NCBI GenBank assembly: GCA_023386255.1 | Contig: JAEWKB010000286.1 | Location: forward strand, 1 to 6,305 | Origin: Bacteroidota bacterium | GTDB taxonomy: Bacteria > Bacteroidota > Bacteroidia > Flavobacteriales > Flavobacteriaceae | DNA length: 6,305 bases | Reading direction: 5' to 3' | Shown: piece after piece, positions 5,698 through 6,305 of the stretch | How the letters are laid out: each line of letters starts with the position of its first letter | How positions within the stretch are numbered: the stretch's first letter is position 1 | Notes under the pieces: model-generated | Told to the model about the DNA's origin: nothing | Database searches by the model: none | The model's input: the letters and a program-made list of their open reading frames with translations, nothing else | Made by a program: the position numbers and the translations under genes

Positions 5698-6305
5698 TTA
5701 TTTCTTTATAAACTGTTTTATATATTCCCTGCCATCAGCAGTAATATTAATAATGTAAGTTCCTGCGGCAAATTCTGATATATTTATATCTACAGTATTA
5801 GAATCTTTGTCACTTATAGATGCCGATTTTACTGCTTTTCCTGAAATATCATAAATTGTGTAACTGCCTCCGGTGTTTATCATATCACCTAAATCAAGCG
5901 TAAACATACCGTTATTAGGGTTAGGGAAAAGCTTTATTTCGTTCTCTTTGGCAACAACAGGTCCCTGCGCTGCGGGCCTTGCGCAGCTAACAGCTGTTCT
6001 TGAAATAGTACCGTTAGAGTTACTCATGGTGCCGTTTGCATTTTTAGCTACCATAGAGAACGTGTATGTTGATCCTGCATTGATGAGGTACGTATTTAAG
6101 AACGAATTGCCCGTAAGATCCTGCGCATAAAGATTTCCGTTCCTGTACAAATCATACGATGTAGCGTTGGCCGATGTTGTCCAGGTGATATTTATTGCGC
6201 TTTGAGAACCGCTGCAAGTGGCTGTAGCCGCAATTGTAAAACTGCCGGGTGCAGCATTACAAACCAATGTATTGGCAGTAAGTGTGCCATTGGAGTTATT
6301 GGTGC
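5698..6305 (-). CDS. Secreted fibronectin type III repeat protein with T9SS sorting domain, N-terminus outside window
   Basis: The frame stays open from the stop at 5698-5700 to the window edge, giving 201 visible residues. No credible start is present; the TTG at 6267 lies inside a repeat and is only a leucine codon. Visible residues about 20-107 form a fibronectin type III-like domain (NITWTTSANATSYDLYRNG, then STYTFSMVAKNANG). The first visible residues, NSNGTLTANTLVC, match the end of that domain, NSNGTISRTAVSC, so at least one more copy lies upstream. The last 80 residues are a type A T9SS sorting domain: IKLFPNPNNGMFTLDL, then YTIYDISGKAV, and a C-terminal YIKQFIKK. The protein is therefore a large cell-surface or secreted product. 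Whether the missing N-terminal part is an enzyme or an adhesin cannot be said. It converges on the protease gene and shares its terminator. Confidence 0.88.
   Translation of the reverse strand, partial: TNNSNGTLTANTLVCNAAPGSFTIAATATCSGSQSAINITWTTSANATSYDLYRNGNLYAQDLTGNSFLNTYLINAGSTYTFSMVAKNANGTMSNSNGTISRTAVSCARPAAQGPVVAKENEIKLFPNPNNGMFTLDLGDMINTGGSYTIYDISGKAVKSASISDKDSNTVDINISEFAAGTYIINITADGREYIKQFIKK

Noticed and set aside
6265..6267. TTG as the start codon of the fibronectin-repeat gene
   Set aside because: The frame continues upstream without a stop to the window edge and the extra residues match the end of a fibronectin repeat, so this is an internal leucine codon.
1..6305. Mobile element, CRISPR array, toxin-antitoxin pair or tRNA
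   Set aside because: No terminal inverted repeats, transposase, spaced identical repeats, small paired toxin-like genes or tRNA-like folds were seen, and the window is almost fully covered by ordinary genes.

Overview
The window looks like chromosomal DNA of a Bacteroidota bacterium, most likely of the Flavobacteriia/Cytophagia type. The evidence is AT-rich intergenic DNA, two proteins with C-terminal type IX secretion (T9SS) sorting domains, and promoter-like sites of the Bacteroidota form TAnnTTTG. A genus cannot be assigned from the sequence alone. Six protein genes fill the window. No RNA gene, insertion sequence, CRISPR array or prophage was seen, and no gene-free stretch exceeds about 130 bases.

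Left part (1-3489, all minus strand). Read in the direction of transcription, the order is: an RprX-like membrane histidine kinase (2197-3489), an OmpR-family response regulator (1508-2200, overlapping the kinase by 4 bp), an 82-bp gap with a possible promoter, an Fpg/Nei-family DNA glycosylase (694-1425), and a DUF72 (YecE-like) protein (1-701, cut by the window edge, overlapping the glycosylase by 8 bp). There is no clear terminator between the response regulator and the glycosylase, so read-through from the two-component genes is possible.

Centre (3490-3617). This is a divergent control region between the kinase and a secreted protease. It holds a good TAnnTTTG element for each direction, overlapping back to back. 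It also holds five consecutive 10-bp units, each with TAA at the same position, which fit the spacing expected for an OmpR-type regulator. This is the most interesting non-coding structure in the window.

Right part (3618-6305). A large secreted M43 (pappalysin/cytophagalysin-type) zinc metalloprotease runs on the plus strand. It is followed by a strong bidirectional hairpin terminator. A second T9SS cargo protein with fibronectin type III repeats converges on it from the minus strand and runs off the window.

Taken together, the layout suggests a two-component system that may control the divergently transcribed secreted protease and perhaps itself. This is an inference from layout and the repeat array. 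The glycosylase and DUF72 pair is a separate, translationally coupled unit that may belong to DNA maintenance. I see no clearly new multi-gene system. The candidates for follow-up are the divergent control region and the glycosylase/DUF72 coupling.
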